The notes: generated from the letters alone by a model not told the origin. Counted from the first letter of the stretch, positions 9,111 to 19,077 are shown. The stretch: 64,000 nt of DNA from Methylobacterium hispanicum (GCF_022179285.1 NZ_BPQO01000009.1:62001-126000); one strand, 5' to 3'. A program made the numbers and translations.

Positions 9111-10397
9111 ATGGAGATGCGCGTGCGACGGCTGCGAACCGGACTGGTCCTGACCCTCGCGGCGGCCCTCTGTCCCGCCCTGCCCGCCCGCGCGGCCGAG
9201 GTCGGCGCCGGGAAGGCCGGGGACTTGGCCGGCCCCTACGGCGAGCGCCTGACGATCGACGAGCGCGGCATCACCCTGACCTTCCCGGACGACGCCGCGA
9301 AGCTGCGCATCGGCGGCCGGCTCCAGCTCGATTTCGGTGCGGCCGGCCTTCGGCAGCCGGGCCTGCCCGAGCCGTTCTCCGACAACATCGCGGTGCGCCG
9401 CTCCTGGATCGAGAGCTACCTGACCCTCGGCAGGACGCTTGAACTCGCCTTCCAGTACGATTTCGCCGAACCGACCCGCCCGATCAGCGACGCGGCCATC
9501 GGCTGGAAGGGCATACCCGACACGATCCTCACGCTCGGCAACATGAAGGAGCCCTTCAGCCTCGACCAGCTGATCAGCGACAACAACACGGTCTTCACCG
9601 AGCGCTCGCTCGCCGACGCCTTCGCGCCCGCGCGCAATTTCGGCTTCGCGATCGGCCGGACGATGGGCAACTGGACGGCGGTGGTCGGCGTCTTCGGCGG
9701 CAACGTCAACACGGACATCCGCAGCGAGGGCGTCTCGGCCGCCGCCCGCCTCACCGCGGCGCCGATCAACACCGACGCGCAGGTGCTGCATCTCGGGGTC
9801 AGCGGCAACTACCGGAGCCTGCCGCGCAACGAGGCGCCGCTGCAGCTCTCCGCGCGCTCGGAGGCCTTCCTGTTCGCCAGGCCCTTCGTGAACACCGGCG
9901 ACATCCGGGACGCCGCGAGCGTCGGGCGCGTCGGGCTGGAGGCGGCCTACCGGCACGGCCCGGTCCTGATCCAGGCCGAGTACATCCGAACGGAGGTCGA
10001 GCGCTTCGGGGCCGCGCGGCCCCTGAGCTTCCAGGGCGGCTACGTCGAGGCCAGCGTCGTCCTCAACGGCGAGGGGCGCCGCTACGCGCTGACGCCGGAG
10101 TACGGCACCACCTACGCGATCTTCTCCGGCGTCCGGGTCGGCGACGCGGAGCGGGTCTCGAACGGCGGGTTCGGCGTGTTCGAGTTCGCCGCCCGCTTCA
10201 GCGCCATCGACCTCGACGACGGCCCCGTGCGGGGCGGCATCGAGCGGGACGTCTCGGTCGGGCTCAACTGGTACCCGGACCGCAACGTGCGCCTGATGGC
10301 CGACTACGTCCGCTCCCACGCCGCGCCCTCGGCCATCGCGGGCGGGCGCACGATCGACGCCGACACCTTCATCGGCCGGCTGCAGTTCTACTGGTAG
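9111..10397 (+). CDS. Outer-membrane porin, OprO/OprP-like
   Basis: A 428-residue exported beta-barrel. The signal peptide (LVLTLAAALCPALPARAAE) is cleaved near residue 28. The mature start (LTIDERGITLTFPDDAAKLRIGGRLQLDFGA) and IAVRRSWIESYLTLGRTLELAFQYDF are characteristic of phosphate-selective porins O and P, as is the LGNMKEPFSLDQLISDN segment. The protein ends in a phenylalanine-containing terminal strand (FIGRLQFYW), the signal for barrel assembly. The arginine ladder that would show phosphate selectivity cannot be assigned by eye, so the substrate is open. A hairpin follows the stop. Confidence 0.85.
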   Translation: MEMRVRRLRTGLVLTLAAALCPALPARAAEVGAGKAGDLAGPYGERLTIDERGITLTFPDDAAKLRIGGRLQLDFGAAGLRQPGLPEPFSDNIAVRRSWIESYLTLGRTLELAFQYDFAEPTRPISDAAIGWKGIPDTILTLGNMKEPFSLDQLISDNNTVFTERSLADAFAPARNFGFAIGRTMGNWTAVVGVFGGNVNTDIRSEGVSAAARLTAAPINTDAQVLHLGVSGNYRSLPRNEAPLQLSARSEAFLFARPFVNTGDIRDAASVGRVGLEAAYRHGPVLIQAEYIRTEVERFGAARPLSFQGGYVEASVVLNGEGRRYALTPEYGTTYAIFSGVRVGDAERVSNGGFGVFEFAARFSAIDLDDGPVRGGIERDVSVGLNWYPDRNVRLMADYVRSHAAPSAIAGGRTIDADTFIGRLQFYW

Positions 10398-10403
10398 AGG
10401 GGC

Positions 10404-10428
10404 CCCTCTCCCCGCTCGCGGGGAGAGG
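10404..10428 (+). terminator. GC-rich hairpin after porin gene
   Basis: Seven bases after the porin stop lies a hairpin with 9-bp arms (CCTCTCCCC / GGGGAGAGG) and a 6-base loop. There is no T-tract, so it may be a terminator or one arm of the CCTCTCCC/GGGAGAGG-type repeat seen again at 61287-61427. Confidence 0.5.
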
Positions 10429-10471
10429 CCTGTCCGCACCGTGGTGGCGCCCGGACGGGGAGCGGCGCGGT

Positions 10472-12892
10472 TCAGCCTCGTAGGGTCGCGCCGGTCTTGC
10501 GCGCGACCTCGGCCACGATCTTCTGGCTCACCGCCTCGATCTCGGCATCCGTCAGCGTGCGCTCGGTCGGCTGCAGCCGCACGGCGACCGCGACCGACTT
10601 CTGGCCCTCGGGCACGCCCGCGCCCTCGTAGAGGTCGAACACGTCGACGCCCACGACGAGCTTGCGCTCGGCCCCTTGCGCGGCCCGCACGATCTCGCCG
10701 GCCGGCACGTCGCGGCCGACCACGAAGGCGAAGTCGCGCGCGAGCGGCTGGAGGTCGGAGAGCGCGAGCGCGGGCTTGGTCTTCGTCGCCCGCTGCTTCG
10801 TCGGCGGCAGGGCGCCGAGATCGATCTCAAAGGCCACCAGCGTGCCCTTGAGGTCGAGCGCCTTCATCACCCGCGGGTGGATCTCGCCGAAATGGCCGAC
10901 CTGGTTCTTCGGCCCGAACTGCAGCGTGCCGGAGCGGCCGGGATGCAGCCAGGCTGGTCCGCCAGCGACGACCTGCAGCCCGCCGGTCGGCACGCCGAGG
11001 GCGGAGAGCAGCGCCAGCGCGTCGGCCTTGGCCTGGAAGGCATCGACCGTCGCGGCCGCGCCCTCCCAGTTCCGGCCGGCCCCCGTGAAGCCCGCCGTGC
11101 CGCGGCGGACCGCGGTCGCCCGGACGCTCTGGCCCTCGGGCGCGTCGCTGGCGAAGCACTGGCCGACCTCGAACAGGGCCGCGTCCGGGTAGCCACGGTC
11201 GGCGTTGCGCTGCGCGGCGCGCAGCAGGCCCGGCACGAGGCTCGGGCGCATGTCGGAGAGTTCCGAGGCGATGGGGTTGGCCAGCACGAGGTCGGCCCCG
11301 CCGCCGCCGAACAGTTCGGCGTCGGCGTGCGGGATGAACGACCACGTCACGGCCTCCATCAGGCCGCGGCCGGCGAGCGCCCGCCGGGCGAGCCGGGTGC
11401 GCTTCTGGATCGGGGTGAGGACCGGTTTCGCGACGCTCTCGGACCGCGGCAGGGGCCGGGCCTCGATCCGGTCGAGGCCGGCGATGCGGATCACCTCCTC
11501 GACGAGGTCGGCCTTGCCCTCGATGTCGGGCCGCCAGGAGGGGGTGAGCACCTTCACGCGGTCGCCCGAGCCCGCCACGTGGAAGCCGAGGGCCTCGAGG
11601 ATCACCTTCATCTCGACCCGCGGCAGGTCGAGGCCGGCGAGCCGGCGCACCTCCGTCCAGGGGAAGTCGATGACCCGCTCGGTCTCGGGCGCCTCGCCCA
11701 CGACCGTCGCCTCGGTCGGCGTGCCGCCGCAGATCTCAAGCACCAGCCGCGTGGCCTGGTCGAGGCCCGGGAGCGTCGAGGCCGGATCGACGCCGCGCTC
11801 GAAGCGGTAGCGCGCGTCCGTCACCACGCCGAGGCGCCGCCCGGTCTGGGCGATGTTCTGCGGGTTCCACAGGGCCGACTCGATGAGGACGTCGGTCGTG
11901 GTCTCGTCGCAGCCCGAGGCCTCGCCGCCGATGATGCCGGCGATCGACTCGACGCCCGCCGCGTCGGCGATCACCACCATTTCGGGCCCGAGCCGGTGCT
12001 CGCGCCCGTCGAGCGCCTTCAGGCTCTCGTCCGCGCGGGCGAGGCGCACGGTGAGGCCGCCCTGAACCTTGGCGGCGTCGAAGACGTGCAGCGGCCGGCC
12101 GCGGTCGAAGGTCATGTAGTTGGTGATGTCGACGAGCGCGTTGATCGGCCGGAGGCCGATCGCCCGCAGCCGCGCCTGCATCCAGTCGGGCGAGGGGCCG
12201 TTCTTCACGCCCCGCACCAGGCGCAGCGCGAAGAGCGGCGCGAGGTCCCGGTGCTGCTCGTGCAGGTCGAGCGTCACCGGGACGGGGCAGGGGCTTTCCC
12301 CGCGCACCGGCGGCTCGGGCGCCCGCTTCAGCGTGCCGAGGCCCACCGCCGCGAGGTCGCGGGCGATACCCGAGACCGCCGTGCAGTCCGGGCGGTTGGG
12401 CGTCAGGTTGATCTCGATGACCGGGTCGTCGAGCCCCGCGTAGAGGGCGTAGGGCTGGCCGACGGGGGCGTCCCCCGGCAGATCGAGGATGCCGTCGTGG
12501 TCGTCGCCGAGGCCGAGCTCGGCCCCCGAGCAGAGCATGCCGCGGCTCTCGACGCCGCGGATCGTGCCGACCGACAGGGTGATGTTCTTGCCCGGCACGT
12601 AGGTGCCGGGGGGCGCGAAGACCGAGATCATGCCGGCTCGCGCGTTCGGCGCGCCGCAGACCACCTGCAGCGGCTGCCCGTCGCCCGCATCGACCGTGCA
12701 GACGCGCAGCCGGTCGGCGTTCGGGTGCTGCTCGGCGGTGAGCACACGCGCCACCACGTAGGGCTTCAGCGCGGCGGCCTTGTCCTCGATGCCCTCGACC
12801 TCCAGCCCGATGCGGGTCAGCGTCTCGGCGATCGCGTCGAGCGAGGCGCCGGTGTCGAGGTGGTCCTTGAGCCAGGAGAGGGTGAACTTCAT
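10472..12892 (-). CDS. pheT: Phenylalanyl-tRNA synthetase beta subunit
   Basis: An 806-residue beta subunit of the heterotetrameric enzyme that charges tRNA-Phe. Domains in order are an N-terminal tRNA-binding EMAP-like domain (about 40-150, starting [22 protein letters not shown]), the B3/B4 editing domain (about 210-380), the B5 domain (about 400-475), the catalytic-like core, and a C-terminal ferredoxin-fold anticodon-binding domain (about 710-806). The N-terminal [14 protein letters not shown] is the standard start. Length is normal for the family. It lies 78 bases downstream of pheS in the usual order. Confidence 0.97.
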   Translation of the reverse strand: MKFTLSWLKDHLDTGASLDAIAETLTRIGLEVEGIEDKAAALKPYVVARVLTAEQHPNADRLRVCTVDAGDGQPLQVVCGAPNARAGMISVFAPPGTYVPGKNITLSVGTIRGVESRGMLCSGAELGLGDDHDGILDLPGDAPVGQPYALYAGLDDPVIEINLTPNRPDCTAVSGIARDLAAVGLGTLKRAPEPPVRGESPCPVPVTLDLHEQHRDLAPLFALRLVRGVKNGPSPDWMQARLRAIGLRPINALVDITNYMTFDRGRPLHVFDAAKVQGGLTVRLARADESLKALDGREHRLGPEMVVIADAAGVESIAGIIGGEASGCDETTTDVLIESALWNPQNIAQTGRRLGVVTDARYRFERGVDPASTLPGLDQATRLVLEICGGTPTEATVVGEAPETERVIDFPWTEVRRLAGLDLPRVEMKVILEALGFHVAGSGDRVKVLTPSWRPDIEGKADLVEEVIRIAGLDRIEARPLPRSESVAKPVLTPIQKRTRLARRALAGRGLMEAVTWSFIPHADAELFGGGGADLVLANPIASELSDMRPSLVPGLLRAAQRNADRGYPDAALFEVGQCFASDAPEGQSVRATAVRRGTAGFTGAGRNWEGAAATVDAFQAKADALALLSALGVPTGGLQVVAGGPAWLHPGRSGTLQFGPKNQVGHFGEIHPRVMKALDLKGTLVAFEIDLGALPPTKQRATKTKPALALSDLQPLARDFAFVVGRDVPAGEIVRAAQGAERKLVVGVDVFDLYEGAGVPEGQKSVAVAVRLQPTERTLTDAEIEAVSQKIVAEVARKTGATLRG

Positions 12893-12970
12893 CGGGGTGG
12901 TCCCTCGGCCAAGCGCCGCGCGGGCGCGCCGGTCAGGATGCGCGGGCGGCGGCCGGAGCCGCCGGCGGGA

Positions 12971-14059
12971 TCAGGCGGTGAGGCCGGCGACCAGGCTCGG
13001 CACGTCGAGCGGGCGGAAGCCGTAATGGTCGAGCCAGCGCACGTCCGCCTCGAAGAAGGGGCGCAGGTCCGGCATGCCGTATTTGAGCATGGCGATGCGG
13101 TCGAGGCCGACGCCGAAGGCGAAGCCCTGGACCTCGTCCGGATCGAGCCCGCAATTGCGCAGCACGTTCGGGTGGACCATGCCGCAGCCGAGGACCTCTA
13201 GCCAGTCCGTGCCCTCGCCGAAGCGGATCTCGCCGCCCTTGCGGGAGCACTGGATGTCCACCTCCGCCGAGGGCTCGGTGAAGGGGAAGAACGAGGGTCG
13301 GAAGCGCATCTTCACCGCCTCGACCTCGAAGAAGGCTCGGGCGAACTCCTCCAGCACCCATTTGAGGTTGGCGATGTTGGCGGCCTTGTCGATCACCAGC
13401 CCCTCGCACTGGTGGAACATCGGCGTGTGGGTCTGGTCGGAATCGTGCCGGTAGGTCCGGCCCGGGATGATCACGCGGATCGGCGGCGCCTTCGCGCGCA
13501 TGGTGCGGATCTGCACCGGCGAGGTGTGGGTGCGCAGCACCTTGCGCTTCCCCTGCGCGTCCGGCGCGAGGAAGAAGGTGTCGTGCATCTCGCGGGCCGG
13601 GTGGCCGGGCGGGAAGTTCAGCGCCGTGAAGTTCAGCTCGTCCGTCTCGATGTCGGGCCCTTCCGCGACGGAGAAACCCATATCGGCGAAGATCGCGGTG
13701 ATCTCCTCCATCACCTGGGAGATCGGGTGGATGCGCCCGCGCGTGTCCGGCGCCTCGCGCAGGGGCAGCGTGACGTCGACCCGCTCGGCGGCCAGACGCG
13801 CCTCGAGGGCCGCCTCGGCCAGCGCCTCGCGGCGACCGGCGAGCGCGCCCTGCACCCGGTCGCGCAACCCGTTGATCTGGGGACCGCGGACCTTGCGCTC
13901 GTCGGGCGTCATCGCGCCCAGCGTCTTCAGGAGGTCCGAGACGCTGCCCTTCTTGCCGAGCGCGGCGACGCGCACGGTCTCCAGGGCGGCCTCGTCGGAG
14001 GCCGCCGCGACCTGGGACAGGAGATCGCGTTCGAGCGTGTCGAGGTCGGTCGTCGCCAT
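12971..14059 (-). CDS. pheS: Phenylalanyl-tRNA synthetase alpha subunit
   Basis: A 362-residue class II aminoacyl-tRNA synthetase subunit holding the active site for phenylalanine activation. An N-terminal coiled coil (about 1-85) binds tRNA; the catalytic core follows. Class II motifs are visible: motif 2 around [12 protein letters not shown] and [18 protein letters not shown], and motif 3 in [36 protein letters not shown] is a family signature for the substrate pocket. It follows rpmI-rplT in the order common in bacteria and is separated from rplT by a terminator-like hairpin and a second stem-loop, so it may have its own promoter or be attenuated. Confidence 0.97.
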   Translation of the reverse strand: MATTDLDTLERDLLSQVAAASDEAALETVRVAALGKKGSVSDLLKTLGAMTPDERKVRGPQINGLRDRVQGALAGRREALAEAALEARLAAERVDVTLPLREAPDTRGRIHPISQVMEEITAIFADMGFSVAEGPDIETDELNFTALNFPPGHPAREMHDTFFLAPDAQGKRKVLRTHTSPVQIRTMRAKAPPIRVIIPGRTYRHDSDQTHTPMFHQCEGLVIDKAANIANLKWVLEEFARAFFEVEAVKMRFRPSFFPFTEPSAEVDIQCSRKGGEIRFGEGTDWLEVLGCGMVHPNVLRNCGLDPDEVQGFAFGVGLDRIAMLKYGMPDLRPFFEADVRWLDHYGFRPLDVPSLVAGLTA

Positions 14060-14092
14060 GGGTGTCGCTGGTCTGCCGGTTCGCTGTTGCCG

Positions 14093-14138
14093 GGGCGTTT
14101 GCGCGTTTGCCGGAGATCGCGCAAGCGCGCAAACGCCC
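14093..14138 (-). promoter_or_regulatory. Stem-loop in the pheS leader
   Basis: An imperfect inverted repeat (GGGCGTTTGCGCG with CGCGCAAACGCCC) lies 34 bases upstream of the pheS start. No T-run and no run of Phe codons is present, so classical phenylalanine attenuation is not supported; it could stabilise the mRNA or modulate readthrough from rplT. Confidence 0.4.
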
Positions 14139-14150
14139 TGGGACGGCTTC

Positions 14151-14193
14151 GAAAACGGAAAAGGCGCGGCGCTCCCGGGGAGCGCCGCGCCTT
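14151..14193 (-). terminator. Terminator-like hairpin after rplT
   Basis: A near-perfect 15-bp-arm hairpin (AAGGCGCGGCGCTCC / GGAGCGCCGCGCCTT) lies 25 bases downstream of rplT. On the minus strand it runs into TTTTCCGTTTTC, a reasonable intrinsic terminator tail. Confidence 0.75.
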
Positions 14194-14217
14194 TGCTGCA
14201 TCCGTGATGCGGGTCGC

Positions 14218-14589
14218 TCAGGCGGCCTTGGCGGCCGGCAGGGCGGCCTTGGCCTTCTCGACGACGACGGCAAAGCTCGCCGGCTCGTGGATGGCGAGCT
14301 CCGAGAGCGCCTTGCGGTCGACGACGATGCCGGACTTGGCCAGGCCGTCGATGAAGCGCGAGTAGGTCAGGCCGTGCTCGCGGACCGCGGCGTTGAGGCG
14401 CTGGATCCAGAGGGCGCGGAAGGTGCGCTTCTTATTCTTGCGGTCGCGGTAGGCATACTGCATGCCCTTCTCGACCGCCTGCTTGGCGATGCGGATCGTG
14501 TTCTTGCGGCGGCCATAGTAGCCCTTGGCGGCCTTCAGAACCTTCTTGTGCTTCGCGTGACTCGTCACGCCGCGCTTGACGCGGGCCAT
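14218..14589 (-). CDS. rplT: 50S ribosomal protein L20
   Basis: A 123-residue, strongly basic ribosomal protein that binds 23S rRNA early in large-subunit assembly. The sequence is typical: [31 protein letters not shown] at the start, then [26 protein letters not shown] and [12 protein letters not shown]. It follows rpmI by 51 bases. In enterobacteria L20 represses its own operon by binding the leader; whether that holds here cannot be seen. Confidence 0.98.
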   Translation of the reverse strand: MARVKRGVTSHAKHKKVLKAAKGYYGRRKNTIRIAKQAVEKGMQYAYRDRKNKKRTFRALWIQRLNAAVREHGLTYSRFIDGLAKSGIVVDRKALSELAIHEPASFAVVVEKAKAALPAAKAA

Positions 14590-14640
14590 GGGGTATCTCC
14601 TGGATTACGAAAAAGACAGATCGCTCGGGTGGTGAAGAAC

Positions 14641-14844
14641 TTACCGCTGGTTGGGCAGGAAGTACTTCTTCACGTTGGCGGCATCGCCCTCGAACAGGGT
14701 CGTGGTGCCGCGCAGGTTGCGGATCTGCTTCGTGGTCCGCTTGATCATCCCGTGGCGCTTGCCGGCCTGGGCGTACATCACCTTGCCGGTGCCGGTGATC
14801 TTGAAGCGCTTCTTGGCGCCCGACTTGGTCTTCAGCTTGGGCAT
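14641..14844 (-). CDS. rpmI: 50S ribosomal protein L35
   Basis: A 67-residue basic protein, [20 protein letters not shown] to the C-terminal KKYFLPNQR, typical of L35. The ATG at 14844 gives the canonical N-terminus. It is the first gene of rpmI-rplT-pheS-pheT on the minus strand. The infC gene that often precedes it is not in this neighbourhood; the upstream region instead holds a large palindrome and a divergent glycosyltransferase gene. Confidence 0.97.
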   Translation of the reverse strand: MPKLKTKSGAKKRFKITGTGKVMYAQAGKRHGMIKRTTKQIRNLRGTTTLFEGDAANVKKYFLPNQR

Positions 14845-15043
14845 TTGGCTCTCCGATGCGCAATGCCCTCCGTCCGGTGATCCGGGGAGGTTTGCGCGAA
14901 GTTGCTTCTGGTGGAGCAGCACGAGCCGCCACGGCAGCCCTACGGCCGGGCGGTTCGACGCGGGGCGGCTTATGACAGAAACGAGACGCCGCATCAATGG
15001 GCGCGCGAAGGTGGGCCGAACGGGCGCTCCCCACCGGGCTCCG

Positions 15044-15210
15044 CCCTTTCCCGGACGCCTGGAACGCAGTGGAAGGTGATCCGGGATCCAGAGAATGAAG
15101 GGCCGCGAAGCGGCGCCACCTTCATGCGCCGGCGCAAGTTCGGACGCTTCGCGGCTTACCGTGCTGGGTCCCGGATCACCCTCCGCTATCGCTCCGGGCG
15201 TCCGGGAAAG
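15044..15210. repeat. 167-bp imperfect palindrome
   Basis: Two arms of about 66 bases (15044-15110 and 15145-15210) are inverted copies with roughly ten mismatches; shared blocks include CTTTCCCGGACGCC, GGTGATCCGGGA and CCGCGAAGCG. The 34-base loop holds a smaller GGCGCC-type inverted repeat. It lies in the 575-base gap between rpmI and the glycosyltransferase gene. It has no coding potential and looks like a fold-back repeat or miniature mobile element. The rest of the gap shows no gene. Confidence 0.8.
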
Positions 15211-15419
15211 CGGCGTGGTGCGAAACGCCCAAGCTCCGGAGGGTAGGGCGCCCCGCGCTGCGGGGAAAGCGGGGAGGGCGTTGCGCAGCGCACAAAAGCG
15301 GCGTGACGGGCGCGGCGGTGCGGAACCATAAACCTTGGCCGTCCGTTCTGTTCATGTCCCACTCAGGCCCGACCGGGTTAGATCCCCGCAACATTCCGGC
15401 CTTCACAGGAGACACTTTC

Positions 15420-16553
15420 GTGCGCATTGCCCAGATCGCTCCGCTCTCGGAGGCCGTGCCCCCGAAGTTCTACGGCGGCACCGAGCGCGTCGTCAGCTGG
15501 ATCACCGAGGAGCTGGTCCGCCAGGGCCATGACGTCACCCTGTTCGCCAGCGGCGACTCGCAGACGAGCGCCAAGCTCGCCGCCTGCACGCCGGAGGGCC
15601 TGCGCCTGCTCGGCTACCGCGACCACACCGCGAGCCACCTCGCGATGCTGCATCAGGTCCATCGCCGGGCGCACGAGTTCGACATCCTGCACTTCCACAT
15701 CGACCTGCTCCAGTACCCGATGTTCGAGGACCTGAACCACAAGTGCGTCACCACGATGCACGGTCGCCTCGACGTGCCGGACTTCATGCCGGTCTACCGC
15801 ACCTTCACGGGCATGCCGCTGGTCTCGATCTCCGACAACCAGCGCCTGCCGATGCCGCCGGACGTGAACTGGATCTCGACGATCCACCACGGCCTGCCGA
15901 AGGAGAACTGCCCGTACTACCCGGAGTCCAAGGGCGGCTACCTCGCCTTCCTGGGCCGCATCTCGCCCGAGAAGCGCCCTGACCGCGCGATCGAGATGGC
16001 GATCCGCTCCGGCACGCCGCTCAAGATCGCCGCCAAGGTCGACAAGGCCGACCAGGAGTACTGGGACGAGGTGATCGAGCCGATGATCCACCACCCGCTG
16101 GTGGAGTATATCGGCGAGATCAACGAGGAGCAGAAGAAGGACTTCCTCGGCAACGCGCTGGCGCTCGCCTTCCCGATCGACTGGCCGGAGCCCTTCGGCC
16201 TTGTGATGATCGAGGCGATGTCGGCCGGCACGCCGGTGATCGCCTTCCGGAACGGCTCGGTCCCCGAGGTGATCAAGGACGGCGTCGGCGGCGTGCTCTG
16301 CGACTCGATGGACGACGCGGTCGCCGCCGTCGCCAAGGTCAAGACCATGAGCCGGGCGGGCGTGCGCCAGCACTTCGAGACGGCCTTCACGGCCGAGTGC
16401 ATGGTGAAGAAGTACGTCGCCGCCTACGAGCAGCTGATCGCCCGCCAGGGCGAGGTGATCCGGATGCCGAAGGCCGCGGCCTTCACGCCGAACCTCGGCG
16501 ACCTCAACGGCACCGCGCGCCCGGGCATCTCGGTCGCCGCCATGCCGGTCTGA
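15420..16553 (+). CDS. Family 4 glycosyltransferase
   Basis: A 377-residue GT-B fold glycosyltransferase (GT4). The start is a GTG at 15420 with ACAGGAGAC six bases upstream, giving VRIAQIAPLSEAVPPKFYGGTERVVSWI, the usual N-terminal nucleotide-sugar fold opening. The GT4 retaining-enzyme signature EPFGLVMIEAMSAGTPVIA, with its two glutamates eight apart, is near residues 255-275, preceded by FLGRISPEKRPDRAIE. No membrane segment. It is followed after 205 bases by the amylo-glucosidase gene on the same strand, so the acceptor is likely a soluble glucan or glycoside. Donor sugar unknown. Confidence 0.88.
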   Translation: MRIAQIAPLSEAVPPKFYGGTERVVSWITEELVRQGHDVTLFASGDSQTSAKLAACTPEGLRLLGYRDHTASHLAMLHQVHRRAHEFDILHFHIDLLQYPMFEDLNHKCVTTMHGRLDVPDFMPVYRTFTGMPLVSISDNQRLPMPPDVNWISTIHHGLPKENCPYYPESKGGYLAFLGRISPEKRPDRAIEMAIRSGTPLKIAAKVDKADQEYWDEVIEPMIHHPLVEYIGEINEEQKKDFLGNALALAFPIDWPEPFGLVMIEAMSAGTPVIAFRNGSVPEVIKDGVGGVLCDSMDDAVAAVAKVKTMSRAGVRQHFETAFTAECMVKKYVAAYEQLIARQGEVIRMPKAAAFTPNLGDLNGTARPGISVAAMPV

Positions 16554-16579
16554 CAACCGGTGCCGGTCTGACAACCGGT
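16544..16579 (+). repeat. 18-bp tandem duplication over a stop codon
   Basis: Two exact copies of an 18-base unit (GCCGGTCTGACAACCGGT), with a degraded third, cover the last codons and stop of the glycosyltransferase gene. The second copy repeats the stop just outside the gene. Confidence 0.85.
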
Positions 16580-16680
16580 GCCGGCCTGAAGGCTGGCCGG
16601 CACGGGTTTCGCAAAGACGTCCGCCGGGGTGCGATTCACTCTGGCCGACGCCGCGGAACCGCCTAACTCAGACGGTCACA

Positions 16681-16712
16681 AGGGCCGCCGCATCGCCCGA
16701 TGCGGCGGCCCT
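16681..16712 (+). terminator. Strong hairpin between glycosyltransferase and glucosidase genes
   Basis: A perfect 15-bp-arm hairpin with a 2-base loop (AGGGCCGCCGCATCG / CGATGCGGCGGCCCT). No clear T-tract follows. It lies 47 bases before the next start and probably terminates or stabilises the upstream transcript. Confidence 0.6.
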
Positions 16713-16758
16713 GTCGATTCGCATCCTCGACACAGACCCGAACCGGAGAGCTGAGCGC

Positions 16759-19077
16759 ATGGCGGAGAGCGTGACGAAGGTGCAAGCTGTGACGCAAGCC
16801 GCCCTGCGCGGTTTCCAGGACGCGGACGAGGTGCTGCCGCCCTACCACATCGAGGCCCACACCTCGCTGACGGAACGGCCGCTGCGCTCGCTGAAGTTCG
16901 GTGAATCCTTCGCTGTGCTCGACGCCTACGGCGATATCGGCGTGCAGCCGGGGCCGGAGGGCGTGTACTTCCAGGATACCCGCTACCTCTCGCGGCTCGA
17001 GCTGACGATCGAGGACCAGCGCCCGCTGATGCTGTCCTCGGTGATGCAGGACGACAACGGCGCGCTCAGCGTCGACATGACGACCCCCGACATCCGCCTC
17101 GACGCGCACGACGAGACCACGATCCCCCGCGAGGTGATCGCGATCGAGCGCACCAAGTTCCTGTTCCGCGGCGCCTGCTACGACCGGATCGGCCTGCGCT
17201 CCTACGATTCGCGCCACCGCACCCTGAAGATCGCGGTGGCGTTCGACGCCGATTACCGCGACCTGTTCGAGGTGCGGGGCACCGACCGCGAGCGCCGCGG
17301 CAAGCGCGCCGTGCAGGTGGCGAGCGGGACCGAGGTCCAGTTCCGCTACGTCGGCCTCGACGAGATCGTGCGCACCACGTCCCTGCATTTCGGTCCGAAG
17401 CCGAAGAGCCTGGAGCCGGGCCGCGCCGTGTTCGAGGTCGAGTTGCCGCCGGGGGGCCGCGCCTCGCTCTTCATCCGCGTGGTGTTCGAGGCGCACAAGG
17501 CCTTCACCAGCGCGCCCGCGGCCGAGCAGGTCGGCGAGGATGCCGCCGCCAAGCTCTCGCTCGCGGCCGGCAGCAGCCATGCCAAGCCGCCCAAGGGACT
17601 CTCCGAGGGCACGATCTTCGCCCGCGCCTACCGGGATACGCGCCGCGACCAGCGCGCGCTGACGGCGGGCATCACCACGATCATCTCCTCGAACGACCAG
17701 TTCAACGAGGGCGCCTGCCGGGCCACCGCCGACCTCTACATGCTGGCGAGCCGCACGCCGGAGGGGATCTACCCCTTCGCGGGTATCCCCTGGTACTCCA
17801 CGGTGTTCGGGCGCGACGGCATCATCACGGCGATGATGGCGCTCTGGATCGACCCGAATTTCGCCCGGGGCGTGCTCGGCTACCTCGCGGCCACGCAGGC
17901 CAAGGCGGTGGATCCGGCCGCCGACGCCCAGCCCGGCAAGGTGCTGCACGAGACGCGGCGCGGCGAGATGGCGATGCTCGGCGAGGTGCCGTTCCGGCAC
18001 TATTACGGCACGATCGACGGCACGCCGCTCTTCGTGATGCTGGCCTGGGAATATTATTCGGTCACCGGCGACCGCGAGACCATCGCGAAGGTCTGGCCGG
18101 CCCTGAAGCTCGCGCTCGCCTGGATGAACACCTACGGCGACCGGGACGGCGACGGCTTCGTGGAATACGCCCGCGACACCGATAAGGGGCTGGAGAACCA
18201 GGGCTGGAAGGACAGCCACGACTCGATCTTCCACGCGGACGGGCAACTCGCCAAGGGACCGATCGCGCTCTGCGAGGTGCAGGGCTACGTCTACGCCGCC
18301 AAGAACGGCATGGCCAAGCTCGCCGCGATGCTCGGCCACGACGATCTCGCCGAGACGCTGACGCACGAGGCGCGTACCTTGCGCGAAAAGTTCGACGCGG
18401 CCTTCTGGAACGAGGAGATCGGCACCTACGCGCTGGCGCTGGACGGGGCGAAGAAGCAATGCGCGGTGCGCTCGTCGAACGCCGGCCACGCGCTCTTCAC
18501 CGGCATCGCGCTGCCCGAGCGGGCGACCCGCGTCGCCGAGAACCTGCTCTCGAAGGACGGGTTCAACGGCTGGGGCGTGCGCACGATCGCCCGCGGCGAG
18601 GCGCGCTACAACCCGATGTCCTACCACAACGGCTCGATCTGGCCGCACGACAACGCGATGATCGCGATGGGGCTCGCCCGCTACGACCTGAAGCCCGAGG
18701 CCGCGCGCATCTTCCAGGGCATGTTCGAGACCTCGCTCTACCAGGATTCGAAGCGCCTGCCGGAGCTGTTCTGCGGCTTCATGCGGCGGCGCCAGCGGGG
18801 GCCGGTCTCCTATCCGGTGGCCTGCAGCCCGCAGGCCTGGGCGGCGGCGGCGCCCTTCGCGTTCCTGGCCGCCTGCCTCGGCATGGAGCTCGATCACGGG
18901 CGCAACCGCGTGCGCTTCCGCAACCCGATCCTGCCGCCCTTCCTCGACGGGATCTCGATCTACAACCTGAAGCTCGGGGCGAGCCGCCTCGACCTGCGCC
19001 TGCAGCGACACCAGGACGACGTGACGGTCAGCGTGCTGCGCCGGACGGGGGACGCGCAGGTTGCGATGGTGAAGTGA
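16759..19077 (+). CDS. Amylo-alpha-1,6-glucosidase-like glycoside hydrolase
   Basis: A 772-residue enzyme with an N-terminal beta-sandwich of the bacterial debranching-enzyme type (about 60-280, FAVLDAYGDIGVQPGPEGVYFQDTRYLSRLEL) and a C-terminal six-hairpin catalytic domain (about 320-720). Catalytic-region motifs include STVFGRDGIITAMMALW, ENQGWKDSHDS and YHNGSIWPHDNAMIAMGLARYD, matching the amylo-alpha-1,6-glucosidase family. No signal peptide is seen, so it is probably cytoplasmic. It sits beside a GT4 gene, and the pair may build and trim an alpha-glucan or glucoside. Its 3' end overlaps the convergent PilZ gene by 50 bases. Confidence 0.85.
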   Translation: MAESVTKVQAVTQAALRGFQDADEVLPPYHIEAHTSLTERPLRSLKFGESFAVLDAYGDIGVQPGPEGVYFQDTRYLSRLELTIEDQRPLMLSSVMQDDNGALSVDMTTPDIRLDAHDETTIPREVIAIERTKFLFRGACYDRIGLRSYDSRHRTLKIAVAFDADYRDLFEVRGTDRERRGKRAVQVASGTEVQFRYVGLDEIVRTTSLHFGPKPKSLEPGRAVFEVELPPGGRASLFIRVVFEAHKAFTSAPAAEQVGEDAAAKLSLAAGSSHAKPPKGLSEGTIFARAYRDTRRDQRALTAGITTIISSNDQFNEGACRATADLYMLASRTPEGIYPFAGIPWYSTVFGRDGIITAMMALWIDPNFARGVLGYLAATQAKAVDPAADAQPGKVLHETRRGEMAMLGEVPFRHYYGTIDGTPLFVMLAWEYYSVTGDRETIAKVWPALKLALAWMNTYGDRDGDGFVEYARDTDKGLENQGWKDSHDSIFHADGQLAKGPIALCEVQGYVYAAKNGMAKLAAMLGHDDLAETLTHEARTLREKFDAAFWNEEIGTYALALDGAKKQCAVRSSNAGHALFTGIALPERATRVAENLLSKDGFNGWGVRTIARGEARYNPMSYHNGSIWPHDNAMIAMGLARYDLKPEAARIFQGMFETSLYQDSKRLPELFCGFMRRRQRGPVSYPVACSPQAWAAAAPFAFLAACLGMELDHGRNRVRFRNPILPPFLDGISIYNLKLGASRLDLRLQRHQDDVTVSVLRRTGDAQVAMVK

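Noticed and set aside
14060..14217. Phenylalanine attenuator leader before pheS
   Set aside because: No short frame with consecutive Phe codons and no T-run after the second hairpin; only generic stem-loops are present.
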